This document shows, in pieces, positions 42,720 to 52,640 of a stretch of 64,000 nt of DNA. The DNA is from Symbiodinium natans. Its lineage: Eukaryota > Sar > Dinophyceae > Suessiales > Symbiodiniaceae. Positions within the stretch are counted from its first letter, which is position 1. The number at the start of each line of letters is the position of its first letter. A program made the translations under genes and the position numbers. The DNA lies in contig CAJNDS010002300.1 in assembly GCA_905221605.1 (NCBI GenBank), positions 416,941 through 480,940 on the forward strand, read 5' to 3'. Below the pieces are notes generated by a model. It made no database searches and had not been told where the DNA came from. It saw nothing but the letters and a program-made list of their open reading frames with translations.

Positions 42720-43700
42720 AGGGCGTAGGATGAGTAAAGGAGGGTCATTTGCAAGCTTTCAAGGGGCCAACGGAGCATCGATGAATATCACAGATGGCAT
42801 GGTGCAGTGCAGTTTTCTTCTCCAGGTGTGCCAACTGCCTCAGCAATGCTCCAGGGAAACAAGCAGCTGTTTTGTGACTGACATCGGCAGGGTTTGGAGG
42901 TTGCTGCGTGGCGAGGCAAAGCTTTTTTCGCAAGCTGTAGCCACACCTGTCGAATGCCTCTCAGACAACACACTATGCCCACCAGAAGGAATGAGCTCAG
43001 ATGACTCCACGCTGTGCGTTTTGCACAGGCTTCGTTGTAAGGTGCGTTCCAAATTCCTGCTCTTGCTGCTCCACCCTCGACCCTAAACTCAAAGGCCTCT
43101 AAGCGCACCCACACTCAGGCAGTGCAGGATAGCCGACGCCGTGCCAGCAGAGGAAATCTGGTCCTCTCCTGAGCCAGGGCTGTAAGTTTAAGGTCCCGCA
43201 CAGGTTTCTGGCCTCGGTTGCTGGTGGGTTTATCGTTACGGATACAAATGCATGCAGAACCTTCGGACTTGGGATCGCTTGCTGATCCTTTTGCCAAGGC
43301 TGCACATATGCCAGTCCTTTGCATTGTGTGTGTGGCTTTCTCTGCTGCGAAATCCGAACCGTTGCAAGCTTCAGATTTAGGTCACACCCAGGCTCCCATC
43401 TTCCTTGTTACGTGACGCCAGAGCCGATTGAAGAAGCGGTAAGTGGACGATGTCTTGAAGGTTCACAACCTGACAACTCCCAACAGCCTCAAACCGCAGA
43501 TGCTGCCCCAACCAGAGCCCCCCCCCCCACCCAAACCCCCAAAGACCCCGGAAAGGTTCTGGAGCTTCGAACGTCTTGAGAACCCCTGAAGCTCGAAGGC
43601 CCTCGACCCTCGACCCTGTTCGCACAGGCTCAGCACCACCATGAGCATTTTCCAGGACAACAACGATCCAGAGAAGGCCATGACTTGACACCTGGACTTG
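42720..43700. other. Unique stretch, no gene assigned
   Basis: A + strand frame is open at 42730-43086 and AG/GT-bounded segments occur, including CCGATTGAAGAAGCG before the consensus donor GTAAGTGG at 43440. Nothing recognised. Confidence 0.35.
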
Positions 43701-43707
43701 GACCCCC

Positions 43708-43785
43708 AGGGTTTTGGGGTTTGGGGTTTAAGGTTTAGGGTTTAGGGTTTAGGGTTTGGGGTTTAGGGTTTAGGGTTTGGGGTTC
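43708..43785 (+). repeat. TTTAGGG/TTTGGGG array
   Basis: About ten units. Confidence 0.9.
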
Positions 43786-43799
43786 CGGGGCTCCCCCGT

Positions 43800-44720
43800 C
43801 TGGGGTCGAGCTGGTGGCGGTGGTGGTGGTGTGCGACTGAATCACCGACGGATCCTCCGTCTGAGGTTCTTGCTGTCTAATTTCCGTTTTTGGCCGGGCT
43901 TGGCATTAGGTCATTCAGCTGATTTTGAGAGGCAGACACTCAGACACTCCTAAACCCTAAGCCCTAAACTCAACGTACACTCGGACACTTGGAGCTACAC
44001 TTCCAAGACTCTTCCTGTGTCTGAGTGTTTGAATGTTGCCGACGCACTGCCAAAAACCCTTCCTAAGGAGCTGTTCTTCTACCATCCAACTTGTTTCGTT
44101 ATCAAAGAACGGATTGCGTGATTACTTGATCCTCTGCGTCTGGAAAGTTATCCTGGATCCTGACAATCGGGGCTTGGCTTAGGCCCCAGAAGCAACCTTT
44201 GAGTGTCGGAGTGCCTACCTGTCATAATGAGGTTTCGGGCTTAGGCTTGTGGATTCCTGTGTCTGGATTTTGGTGGATTTTGTTGAAGACGTGAGTAGTC
44301 ATGGCACCTCGGCTTACTAAGGATTCAAGAGTTGACAGCCGTTCTGGTGCCTTCTAACTTCTAGGGTCAAGACCAGCCCATGTCATCAGCCGATGTTCGC
44401 CAGGTGCGTGGCTGGGGATATGTGGCTTCCCCAGACAGGACCACGGCAAGGTCTTGCCTTCTACAGACCCTGGGGGGTCAGTTTGTTGTTGAAGCTCCTA
44501 AGACCCTGAGGTGCCTGTATCCCCCAACAGATTAAGACCCTGCATCTGAAAAATTGAAACACACGCGCCAGTGCACCGCACAACCATGCCTTGCGCAGTG
44601 TTTCGCCAGGCTTTTTGGGTTTGGGGTCCGAGCTTGAGGCAAGCTGTAGCGTCTAATTTGAAGAGTGGTCGGGTTCGGGGTGTTTGGGGGCACGGCTTTA
44701 AATTTGTTCTAGTTTCATAT
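43800..44720. other. Unique stretch, no gene assigned
   Basis: Short GTGGTG triplet run at about 43812-43832; otherwise nothing recognised. Confidence 0.4.
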
Positions 44721-44734
44721 AGGGCTTCGGAGAT

Positions 44735-44875
44735 TAACAATCAATAATATTAATAATAGCTACTATAGTACCTACTATAGTAACAACAATAATAATAAAA
44801 CGAATAATAATGAAAAACTATTAACAAAATAATAAAAATCATAGTAATAATAATCATAATAATAATAATAAGAGG
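44735..44875. repeat. AAT-rich microsatellite
   Basis: Imperfect AATAAT triplets. Confidence 0.85.
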
Positions 44876-44997
44876 GCCGCAGACGGACCCCGAGCCCCAA
44901 GGTGCCGCCTCGGCAGCGCGTGATGCCGGTTTTGATCGATGAGCCGCCGCTCTTCTGCAAGCTTGAACACGAACCCATCGAGACCCTGAGGGTCTAG

Positions 44998-45042
44998 GGT
45001 TTAGGGTTTAGGGTTTAGGGTCTAGGGTTTAGGGTTTAGGGT
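44998..45042 (+). repeat. TTTAGGG array
   Basis: Six units. Confidence 0.9.
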
Positions 45043-45277
45043 CCCTTGAAAACCCACCCCGAAACAAGTAAGCGTCGATGAGCGCCCCTGAGTGCGATAG
45101 CGCTCTCAACCAGCATGTTGCAGCCGGCCCTGCATAGAAAGCGGTACCCATTGGCACGCTTTAGCAGTTACGCGCGCCATCCCACGATTGAACGTGCGAG
45201 CGCAGTGCGCCACTTCCAAGCAACACTCTTTGTTGCCAGGGTGAGGCATGGTGCAAGCAGCAAAGACAAGTACCAAA

Positions 45278-45376
45278 AGAGCCCAATATCCCAAAATTAA
45301 GGAATATTCCTTCAATCAGAATAAGGATCCCTTTATAATTTAAGCTCTATTCCTTAGTTAAGGGGTATTGGGCTCT
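45278..45376. mobile_element. Inverted-repeat element, 99 bp
   Basis: AGAGCCCAATATCCC at the left and GGGGTATTGGGCTCT at the right, with further pairing (TTAAGGAATA against TATTCCTTAGTTAA). Non-coding; MITE-like. Confidence 0.75.
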
Positions 45377-45521
45377 CTGGGTAGTCCTCAAAAGCCCACT
45401 TATCGGTCGACAACCCCGTTCGCGCGCGTCCCTGTTCACAGCATTCGGAGACGTCCAGTGCAGCTCTTCTAGAGCCAGCCTTTCGAAGCCCTTGAACTGA
45501 AAGATTCTTATGGTTGAGGGT

Positions 45522-45816
45522 TTTGGGTTTTGGGTTTAGGGTTTAGGGTTTAGGGTTTTGAAGCCTTGAGGAACTGAAAGCTCCTACGGATGACGACAAG
45601 CTTATTTTGTGCGAGCTTCATCCCCCAACTTCGAACACCGATCGGATTTAGGGTTTAGGGTTTAGGGTTTGGGTTTAGGGTTTAGGGTTTAGGGTTTAGG
45701 GTTTAGGGTTTAGGGTTTAGGGTTTAGGGTTTAGGGTTTAGGGTTTAGGGTTTAGGGTTTAGGGTTTAGGGTTTAGGGTTTAGGGTTTAGGGTTTAGGGT
45801 TTAGGGTTTAGGGTGT
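45522..45816 (+). repeat. Two TTTAGGG arrays
   Basis: 45522-45555 and 45646-45816 (about 24 units), separated by a 90-bp island. Confidence 0.95.
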
Positions 45817-45971
45817 ACCCAAGGCCGAACCAATCGGAACTGCAGGCCAACATCTAGGGGGCTTAGGCTTGATGAGTGAGGGAAGTTAGGGTAAGCACGA
45901 TAAGATATTCAGGGTTCAAAGCCTTAGGGTTCTGAGGATGTACAAGTCTCTCTGAGCGCTGAACGCTGAAC

Positions 45972-46337
45972 TTGACGGGGAGCTGGCAGACGGTTTGCAC
46001 GCCCTTGGCTTTGCCGAAAGCACTTATTGGCTGTGAATCAACTGTCATTGCATCCGTTCCTGCCCGGGGAAAGGACGTCTCAATCCTAAAATGTCCTAAA
46101 CCTGAACAGAGCAACCCGGTATGCTGGCTAATAGCCACCAGACCTCCGCACGGGGGGGGGGCAAGCACCCCAGAGAGTTACAGGTACCTTCCGCCTTACG
46201 ACATGGTCGGCTGCGCAGAAGGCGTCGGCAAGAAGATCATGCTGCCTCCGGCTCAGGATCGTGGGTCCAGAATCGGCTTAAATTCCTTGGGGTTTCACGA
46301 TGCTCTTGGTGCCTTCCGGGCACCCTATACAGCATGA
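45972..46337 (+). other. Open frame of 121 codons, unknown
   Basis: The longest + strand frame in this part (contains GCESTVIASVPARGKDVSIL). It is preceded by GGGAGCTGGCAG at 45989-46000, which could be an acceptor. No family recognised; coding status open. Confidence 0.3.
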
Positions 46338-46456
46338 GCTGCACCTGCACTTTCTCTGGGGTTGTAGAGCGGAAGCGCAGCGATTGCTGGCGGAAAGTTG
46401 AGGCTCTGAGGATGCGCTAATGTTAGCTGCAAAACGGATGTGAGGGTTTGGCTGAG

Positions 46457-46535
46457 CCCCAAACCCTAAACCCTAAACCCCAAACCCCAAACCCCAAACC
46501 CTAAACCCCAAACCCCAAACCCCAAACCCTAAACC
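46457..46535 (-). repeat. CCCTAAA/CCCCAAA array
   Basis: Mixed units. Confidence 0.9.
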
Positions 46536-46606
46536 CAATGCAGAAAGGCTCCAAGTTTTCGAACCTACTGTCCACCCTGCCGAGGCGAGGCATCTGGGAT
46601 GCCGAG

Positions 46607-46645
46607 CTCTTTAACAGAGAGGGCAAGATGGCAGGAGCCCCAGGG
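46607..46645 (+). CDS. Candidate exon next to the retrotransposon insertion
   Basis: The island at 46536-46643 has CCCCAAA on the left and TTTAGGG on the right. A frame from GATGCCGAG reaches GTTTAGGG; two phases are open (LFNREGKMAGAPG or SLTERARWQEPQG). The second joins in phase to 55568-55633 beyond the retrotransposon. Short and weak. Confidence 0.3.
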
Positions 46646-46648
46646 GTT

Positions 46649-46653
46649 TAGGG
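46649..46653. repeat. Target-site duplication, left
   Basis: TAGGG, repeated at 55467-55471. Removing the element and one copy restores a continuous TTTAGGG array. Confidence 0.85.
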
Positions 46654-46941
46654 TACGGGGGCAACCGAAGGGGAAAGGGGAAAGAAACCAACCCTTAACA
46701 GTTGCCTATATGGATTTCCCAGATCGAACCAGTAAGAGAAGAATCCCACCCTAGAGGGAAAGGCTAAGGGAGAAGGGTCGGGACTACTACCTCCCACAAG
46801 ACCCAACACCCAACACACGGACACAACCTTTTCAACGAAAAGCGGACGGCTCTGGGCCATCTTGAGCCAAATATCCGGGTTCATTGACCCATCCAACCCT
46901 CAACACTAACTCCTTTCTACAATACCAATTGCAGCTCCGCA
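46654..46941 (-). repeat. 3' LTR
   Basis: 288 bp, identical to 55179-55466. Contains the spliced-leader-like string at 46861-46871. Confidence 0.92.
46861..46871 (-). promoter_or_regulatory. Spliced-leader relic in 3' LTR
   Basis: Minus strand TTTGGCTCAAG followed by ATGG. It equals the last 11 bases of the conserved 22-nt dinoflagellate spliced leader. Confidence 0.55.
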
Positions 46942-46949
46942 CTCCCCCT
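46942..46949 (-). promoter_or_regulatory. Polypurine tract
   Basis: AGGGGGAG on the minus strand, directly before the 3' LTR; the primer site for second-strand synthesis in LTR elements. Confidence 0.8.
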
Positions 46950-47311
46950 GTCCTAGGATTTCCTAGGACACCTTGGAGGTGCAGATGTTTTGGCCAAAAA
47001 CTGCCATTAAAGCAGCAGCCAGCTGCTTGAAATGCACAATATGGTTTAACGTCATCCAGGACGGAATTATAGCACATTGGCTAACCCACTAACCACAGAG
47101 AATCTCTTTTCACCATGATCCTCTCATCACTGAAGACTCCTTGGCCTTCTTCACCACAAACCGTGGTCTTCGCTACGCGAAAAGCTACTGACTTCTACTA
47201 TCAGGGATTTCCATACCCTTAATAGTAACCACCACATTGTCAGCACATTGGCTGTTCCAGCGCACCTGTCTCCAGAAAGAGAAAAACCATCCCTTCATCC
47301 ATACCATCCAA

Positions 47312-50065
47312 TCACTTCTTTTTCCGATTGTTGGCAATCTTGAGGTGAAGTTGCAGCAGAATATACTCCAGGTCCGAAACTGTAAGCACAGGATCCTGTA
47401 CGCACCTTTGAATTGAGGATACCAATCCTTCTCTCTTTGCGTCCTCAATCGCTTGGCACGATTGACCCAGCTCTGCATTCACAGCGGTAGACACTGGTAC
47501 ATCCTCATCAGATGGACGATCCTTTTCCTCAGGACCTTGCACCATTACCACCTCTTCTTTTTTGGGACTCTGACTTTTCTCCCTCTTCTTTGTCTTTCCA
47601 CCGACATTTGACTTTGTGCGCGTCTTCGAGGATTTTTCCACTGCATAAGCCACCACATTGGATGTTGATCCACCCTTCTCAATGATCGTCGGCATCTTCT
47701 TCGGCTTTGGAACCATGAGAGTGTAAGGATCTTCGATAGCTGCAGCTTTCCTCTTCTTTTTTACCTTTTTTTTCTCCTCCTCAACGGCAACCTCCGTCTC
47801 CGAAGTCTCAACCACTTCTTTTTCGGCAGGAATATCCTTGCTGGACTCCCTTTCTAGGGACCTCTTTTTGCCTCTTTTGGAATCTTTCTCTTCTCCCAAA
47901 TTGGCTCGCTCGTACCATATCCTCAGGTCATTGACCCATTCTTCCACCTCCGCGAGCGAAACCTCATACGACTTCACTACTTCGAGAAGTTCCAGCACGG
48001 TCAACATATCAGTGGTCCACGAAACCCATTCTTGATCCATTTGGTCAGTATCTCCAGTGAACTTCAGGAGTTTGAACAATGGGTCCGCCTCTGCTCGAGC
48101 CAAATCTGGCTTGCCACCGGACAGAAATGAAATCGCCTCCATCAACAGTTCCGTCATTTTGGTATCTTCGTCATAAACCATAAAATCCTCCTCATCATCA
48201 TCGAACTGTTCAGGAGAGATCTCCTTTTCTCCACCATTAGCACCAGACTTTCTCCTTGGACCATCCCTTGGGGGCGTCCTTGGAGACCTTGGCCTCTGTT
48301 CATCCAGCGGAACACCATGCTCGAAGACACACCTGTCACCATAACGACACTTCCCAGACCGAGCAAACTGGAACCCACAATCCTTTCCAGCGAAACATTC
48401 TCTCCCTGCCACATAGTATTTGCACCAATACGAAGGTAGCATCACATCATCTTCGGAATGGATGAATTTGCAGTCTTCACCAAATTTGCAGCGATCTTTC
48501 CCCTTGCCGAACCAATAGCAGAAGCCCTTCTTCCTCTTCTCCAAGCGCTCTGCCTCGTACCGGTCCATAGGGCGATTGTGCTCTACATGAACATTGCCAT
48601 GTACCTGGGGACTGCTCCCTTCACCCGACGTGCTATCAGTATTTGGTGCTTGGAGTACAGCTGGAAAACCTGGCCTTGGTCCTACCACCTTCATGATTGG
48701 GTTTCCGCCAACTCCTGAGCCATGCTGAGACGATCCAAAAACATTGAACATCTTCGTGAAGGCCTTTCTAGTGCCAATCTTCTGCACCCTTCTGATTGGA
48801 CGTTTCATTGCTCCAACCTTGCATCCAGATGTGCTCAAACGACACAACATCCTATACCCAGCTCTATATCCCTTCTTCCAAAGAGCCATAAGAATTTTAG
48901 AGGCAGTAACATTCTCCACCTCTACCTTTTCCAATGGTCCCTCACTTCCCGGAACAAACCCATCCATATCTGAAGACCTTTCCATCTTTTTTGACACCAC
49001 TTCGTCGAGGTAGTCTTCCGAGATCCAGGGTAAGTTCCTCTTAGAGGAAGGATTGTCATCATTGTTTGGTCCTTCACCAGGATACCCTTTTGTGCTGTCA
49101 AAGATCTTACCAGTAGTGCGGTCCTGCATAGAGAAATTCGAAGCCACGCTGGAGTACACTGACCACAAGAAAATCCTTGTGTCCGCCAGTCTTGATGACC
49201 CACTGGATGTCTCCTCTTCCGGAGAAACTTCTGGCGCTTTGCCATCCCCTCCAGTGTCACCACTTGTCTCACCTCCAGCATCTTCAATGGGAATAAGGGA
49301 TTCATTGTTCCCTTTATCAAGCACCGCATCCTCTGGTCCAAGAACTTCCAGCACCGCTGTCGAAGGATCCACCTCTTCATCAGCATCGTCGTCCATCCTT
49401 TTCCAGAGAGCCTCCAATTGGTCCGCACAAGTCGCCGCTTGAAGGAACTCCATCAACCGGGCCCTCCCGCGCTGCCAGAGAAATTCCGAAACCATCACCG
49501 ACCCCTGGGCTCCAAGATTCAGGAACGGGTGAACCATTTTGGCTACCCTCGCCATAAGTTCAATGTGAACTTCCATGCCTGGACTGCGACTCCAATCATA
49601 GGCAATTGCCTCCATAGCAGTTCCAAACTTGTCAGTATTTTTGAATTCCCCTTCCAGACCAGGAGACAACAAGGCACCCATCACCGAAAGAGGGTAATTT
49701 CCCACCGCCGGCAAGCACGGGTTGTCATGGAACGAACGATGCAGGTCACAATAATATCCTTGATCTCTCCTTTGAAAAAGGAGTGCTCCAGTCCCTAGCT
49801 GGGCATTCATTTCATCCACTTGAACCATTTCAGCACATATCCTCTGTGCCATGTACGCCATTGCTGGCCAGACGGAACGATCGGTCAGACCGCGACGCAT
49901 AACCCAATCAGTTGTTGGCGACTGAATCAGCGTCCTTGGATCATACACCAGAACTACCATCGCACCGTCACCCATTGACTGATCAGCATCGTCCTCCAGT
50001 GCCAGGTTCTCATCCTGTTCGCTTGCACCCTCGGGTGACATGCTAATAACCAAATTTCGATCCAT
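47312..50065 (-). CDS. Retrotransposon ORF3: CCCH-finger protein
   Basis: About 917 codons from the ATG at 50065 (the frame is open further upstream to about 50150). An N-terminal region of about 220 residues without a recognised domain (contains WPAMAYMAQRICAEMVQVDE), then an acidic Ser-rich linker. CCCH-type zinc fingers lie at roughly residues 510-585: C-x9-C-x5-C-x3-H, then a cysteine-rich segment holding C-x9-C-x5-C-x3-H. The C-terminal third is charged, with nuclear-localisation-like Lys/Arg clusters (VKKKRKAAA). CCCH fingers bind single-stranded RNA, so a nucleocapsid-like role in packaging is a reasonable inference. No enzymatic motif seen. The frame is offset by -1 from the upstream frame. 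Confidence 0.75.
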   Translation of the reverse strand: MDRNLVISMSPEGASEQDENLALEDDADQSMGDGAMVVLVYDPRTLIQSPTTDWVMRRGLTDRSVWPAMAYMAQRICAEMVQVDEMNAQLGTGALLFQRRDQGYYCDLHRSFHDNPCLPAVGNYPLSVMGALLSPGLEGEFKNTDKFGTAMEAIAYDWSRSPGMEVHIELMARVAKMVHPFLNLGAQGSVMVSEFLWQRGRARLMEFLQAATCADQLEALWKRMDDDADEEVDPSTAVLEVLGPEDAVLDKGNNESLIPIEDAGGETSGDTGGDGKAPEVSPEEETSSGSSRLADTRIFLWSVYSSVASNFSMQDRTTGKIFDSTKGYPGEGPNNDDNPSSKRNLPWISEDYLDEVVSKKMERSSDMDGFVPGSEGPLEKVEVENVTASKILMALWKKGYRAGYRMLCRLSTSGCKVGAMKRPIRRVQKIGTRKAFTKMFNVFGSSQHGSGVGGNPIMKVVGPRPGFPAVLQAPNTDSTSGEGSSPQVHGNVHVEHNRPMDRYEAERLEKRKKGFCYWFGKGKDRCKFGEDCKFIHSEDDVMLPSYWCKYYVAGRECFAGKDCGFQFARSGKCRYGDRCVFEHGVPLDEQRPRSPRTPPRDGPRRKSGANGGEKEISPEQFDDDEEDFMVYDEDTKMTELLMEAISFLSGGKPDLARAEADPLFKLLKFTGDTDQMDQEWVSWTTDMLTVLELLEVVKSYEVSLAEVEEWVNDLRIWYERANLGEEKDSKRGKKRSLERESSKDIPAEKEVVETSETEVAVEEEKKKVKKKRKAAAIEDPYTLMVPKPKKMPTIIEKGGSTSNVVAYAVEKSSKTRTKSNVGGKTKKREKSQSPKKEEVVMVQGPEEKDRPSDEDVPVSTAVNAELGQSCQAIEDAKREGLVSSIQRCVQDPVLTVSDLEYILLQLHLKIANNRKKK

Positions 50066-50139
50066 CTTATTGGACCCTTTTTGGCAGTCTCTTTGCCCCA
50101 CAGGCAACTTGCCAACAGCAACCTTCCAATAAATCCGAG

Positions 50140-50418
50140 TCAGAAGGCCTTTAACCAGAATTGCTGAAGGTCATTCCTCACCGGACAAACATCCAATATC
50201 TTCGCACCATCACCACGGAGTTCATTGCTCCCACCTTCTCCTTCTTTTTGGTCAGTCTCCTCGCCAGAAATTTGTACTGCTCCTTCCGGCGCCGTCTCCT
50301 GTCCAGCCACTTCTTGCCCAGGAAGAACTTGAGCGCTTTCAGAGACATTCACCTGTCCAGCAACACCTTGCCCAGGTAAAACCTCATCCGTGGAGCCCAC
50401 CGCCAGCGAACCAACCAT
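50140..50418 (-). CDS. Retrotransposon linker frame between ORF2 and ORF3
   Basis: Ninety-two codons, low complexity, with a repeated motif (EVLPGQGVAGQVNVSESAQ then VLPGQEVAGQ). It is open in the -1 frame from an A6 run at 50439-50444 inside ORF2, and its end overlaps a frame leading into ORF3. It is therefore probably part of the same continuous coding unit rather than a separate gene. Confidence 0.55.
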   Translation of the reverse strand: MVGSLAVGSTDEVLPGQGVAGQVNVSESAQVLPGQEVAGQETAPEGAVQISGEETDQKEGEGGSNELRGDGAKILDVCPVRNDLQQFWLKAF

Positions 50419-52640
50419 AACTGAGCCATCCCTTGCTCTTTTTTGAGACGTTCAGCTCGACGAGAAGGTTGTGGTAGCGAAAAAACTTGTGAAGTCACTT
50501 CTTGGCGGGTCTCCCCCCGCGACGCTTTGTCGCGCCCTTCGCCAAGGTGAACCGATTTTTTCGGCCCGTCATTGGAGCCTGAAGAACCACTTTGCGGAAC
50601 ATTGCCACGACTCGCAGTTCTCTGTGAATCCCTTTCTTGCAAAAAGATTTCCTTCAGGCGGTGCGCGGCATTGGTCTCCTCCTCGCTTGAATCGCTTGAG
50701 GAAGCGGCGTACGAGACCAAGGCCTCCGCCTGTTCATCATCATCCACCACATCTGCCCACGCTCTGCTGAACCGATACGACAACCCACCACGAGGCTTCA
50801 GTTCCAGTGGCTTCGGCTTTTCCACCACTTCCGCCGGCTGCACCCGTCGTTGTGATCGAGAGCGTGGCACCTGTCGCACCTGTTTTTTGTCCAGCAAGGG
50901 CCTTCCCCTTTTCACAGGGTTTGATCTTGACCGATATTTTTTTGTTGGCGGATTCACCGGCGGCATTCCAACTCCCACCAACTGCAGCTTCTGTACGCAC
51001 AGCGGAGACCTCTGCGTAAGCGTCCAAGCATCACGGTACCTGACCGTATCAAAAAGCTCCCGATAGGAGCCTCTCGGCATGGTTTTTGCACCGGAGTCTT
51101 CAGCTTCACGCACCTGAGTGAGGGTTCGCACCGCCGCTCTTCCAGTTCCTTTGCTCCCAGAAGATTGTTGTACCCGTACAGATGCATCGGAAGGAACTGC
51201 TTTTTCCGGTCCTCCCGGACGATATCGGACACCACCAACCAATTGCAGAATTTTGCATGCGGTCACTTTGTTGATCCCTTTGTCAACCAAATCTTCCACA
51301 AAGATGAACTCTTGCAAGTCCGACACATTGGTCACACCAAGCGTAATCATCACCTCACTTACATGAGGGGTATACACCCACAGGTGTTCGTTGCGAGCCA
51401 TCCAATTTTCAATTGGCTCCTCCGGATTTTGAAGCCGAGTACCAGTGGATTCAGCCACCGAATTCTTTTGTTCATCAGCTTCTGCTTCATCCAGAATCCT
51501 TTTTTCACCTTCTTTTTGTGACACATTGGTCATTTGCAGCGCTTTTGGTGCCGAGGATGAGGAAGATTCAGCTCCCCCACTCGCAGGTGGCTGAAAAGTG
51601 CTTCTATCTGAAATTTCCCATCCTCTCTCTTTTTCAAACCGGACCTGATTGGCCACCTGTACCAAGTGTTTCAGGAGCGTCAGCCGCTCATCTGACATCT
51701 CGTCGTGGGAGTACTTGCAGAAATTTGACCCTTTCCGGCAACGTCCTCTGAGGTAATAATCGAAACAGCAATGGTGGAACCCTGCGTCCCTTAGTGCCTT
51801 CCTGGAAGCATTGTCCCAAGATTTGCCGGGCTCCCAAGTCCCTTCCAATGCTATGTCATCGTTGTGAAGATACCTGCATGTAGTCCCATATTTACAACCA
51901 CCCTGATTGTAATACAGACACAGACGACCTTTTGGCTCACCCGACGTAGGTTCACCCTTTGATGCACCTTTGCCAAAATTGTACTTGGCCCGGAAGGCTA
52001 AATCCTCCCGCTCCTGCTGTGCCTCATCCACTGTACCTTCCTCTGTGGGAGGGTCACCGATGTTCCCATCCTCATCATCAGCTTCTTGGCTATTCTTTGG
52101 ATCAGTTGACCCCCCTTCTGGCCAACCTTCACCATAACGACGATGCTCATAGGGACACCCATCGCCATTGCGACACCTTCCCTTATTGCAGAACTTGCAC
52201 AGTTTGCTGTATCCAGGTGACACAGTCTGTGGAGTCATGTGAGCCTTTTTGTACTGGTCAGGGTCCATGTAGGCTTCCATTGGCTTGTTCTCCCTTTTGC
52301 TCATGGATTGCACTGCACCATCAAGCTCCTGCAAAAATAGCTTGGTGTCCAACCAAAGCGCGTTCCAAAACTCATCTTCCCCTTGATTCAGCACCGTTGC
52401 CACCGCTTCACCCACAACTGGTCGAGTAAATCTCCTTTTTCTGCATGCCAGTTCGAAAAGCGCGTTGTGGTACTGTTTTCGGGAAAAAGTGGTTAACTTT
52501 CCCAAGCCTGTGCTTTCTGTACCATCAGGCTTCCAACCATCATTTTGCAAGATGCCATACGCGCGCCGAGCTTCCGCATTGAGGAATGCATGATCTGCAA
52601 CACACTCCTGTAAATCTTCCATCGGGCGACCCAACAGCAT
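50349..52640 (-). CDS. Retrotransposon ORF2: three CCCH zinc fingers
   Basis: 763 codons from the ATG at 52640. Three CCCH fingers: residues 148-166 (C-x7-C-x5-C-x3-H), 241-259 (C-x7-C-x5-C-x3-H) and 292-312 (C-x8-C-x6-C-x3-H). Between and after them are acidic and Ser-rich linkers; about residues 410-480 look globular and helical (VSEVMITLGVTNVSDLQEF). The C-terminal part is Arg/Ser-rich. The start overlaps ORF1 by 148 bp in the -1 frame; the frame upstream of the ATG is open only back to about 52680. RNA binding is expected from the fingers; no pol motif. Confidence 0.78.
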   Translation of the reverse strand: MLLGRPMEDLQECVADHAFLNAEARRAYGILQNDGWKPDGTESTGLGKLTTFSRKQYHNALFELACRKRRFTRPVVGEAVATVLNQGEDEFWNALWLDTKLFLQELDGAVQSMSKRENKPMEAYMDPDQYKKAHMTPQTVSPGYSKLCKFCNKGRCRNGDGCPYEHRRYGEGWPEGGSTDPKNSQEADDEDGNIGDPPTEEGTVDEAQQEREDLAFRAKYNFGKGASKGEPTSGEPKGRLCLYYNQGGCKYGTTCRYLHNDDIALEGTWEPGKSWDNASRKALRDAGFHHCCFDYYLRGRCRKGSNFCKYSHDEMSDERLTLLKHLVQVANQVRFEKERGWEISDRSTFQPPASGGAESSSSSAPKALQMTNVSQKEGEKRILDEAEADEQKNSVAESTGTRLQNPEEPIENWMARNEHLWVYTPHVSEVMITLGVTNVSDLQEFIFVEDLVDKGINKVTACKILQLVGGVRYRPGGPEKAVPSDASVRVQQSSGSKGTGRAAVRTLTQVREAEDSGAKTMPRGSYRELFDTVRYRDAWTLTQRSPLCVQKLQLVGVGMPPVNPPTKKYRSRSNPVKRGRPLLDKKQVRQVPRSRSQRRVQPAEVVEKPKPLELKPRGGLSYRFSRAWADVVDDDEQAEALVSYAASSSDSSEEETNAAHRLKEIFLQERDSQRTASRGNVPQSGSSGSNDGPKKSVHLGEGRDKASRGETRQEVTSQVFSLPQPSRRAERLKKEQGMAQLWLVRWRWAPRMRFYLGKVLLDR

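Noticed and set aside
46648-46896. Small conserved gene (identical 82-codon frame also at 55098-55421)
   Set aside because: The identity is explained by the two LTRs being copies of each other.
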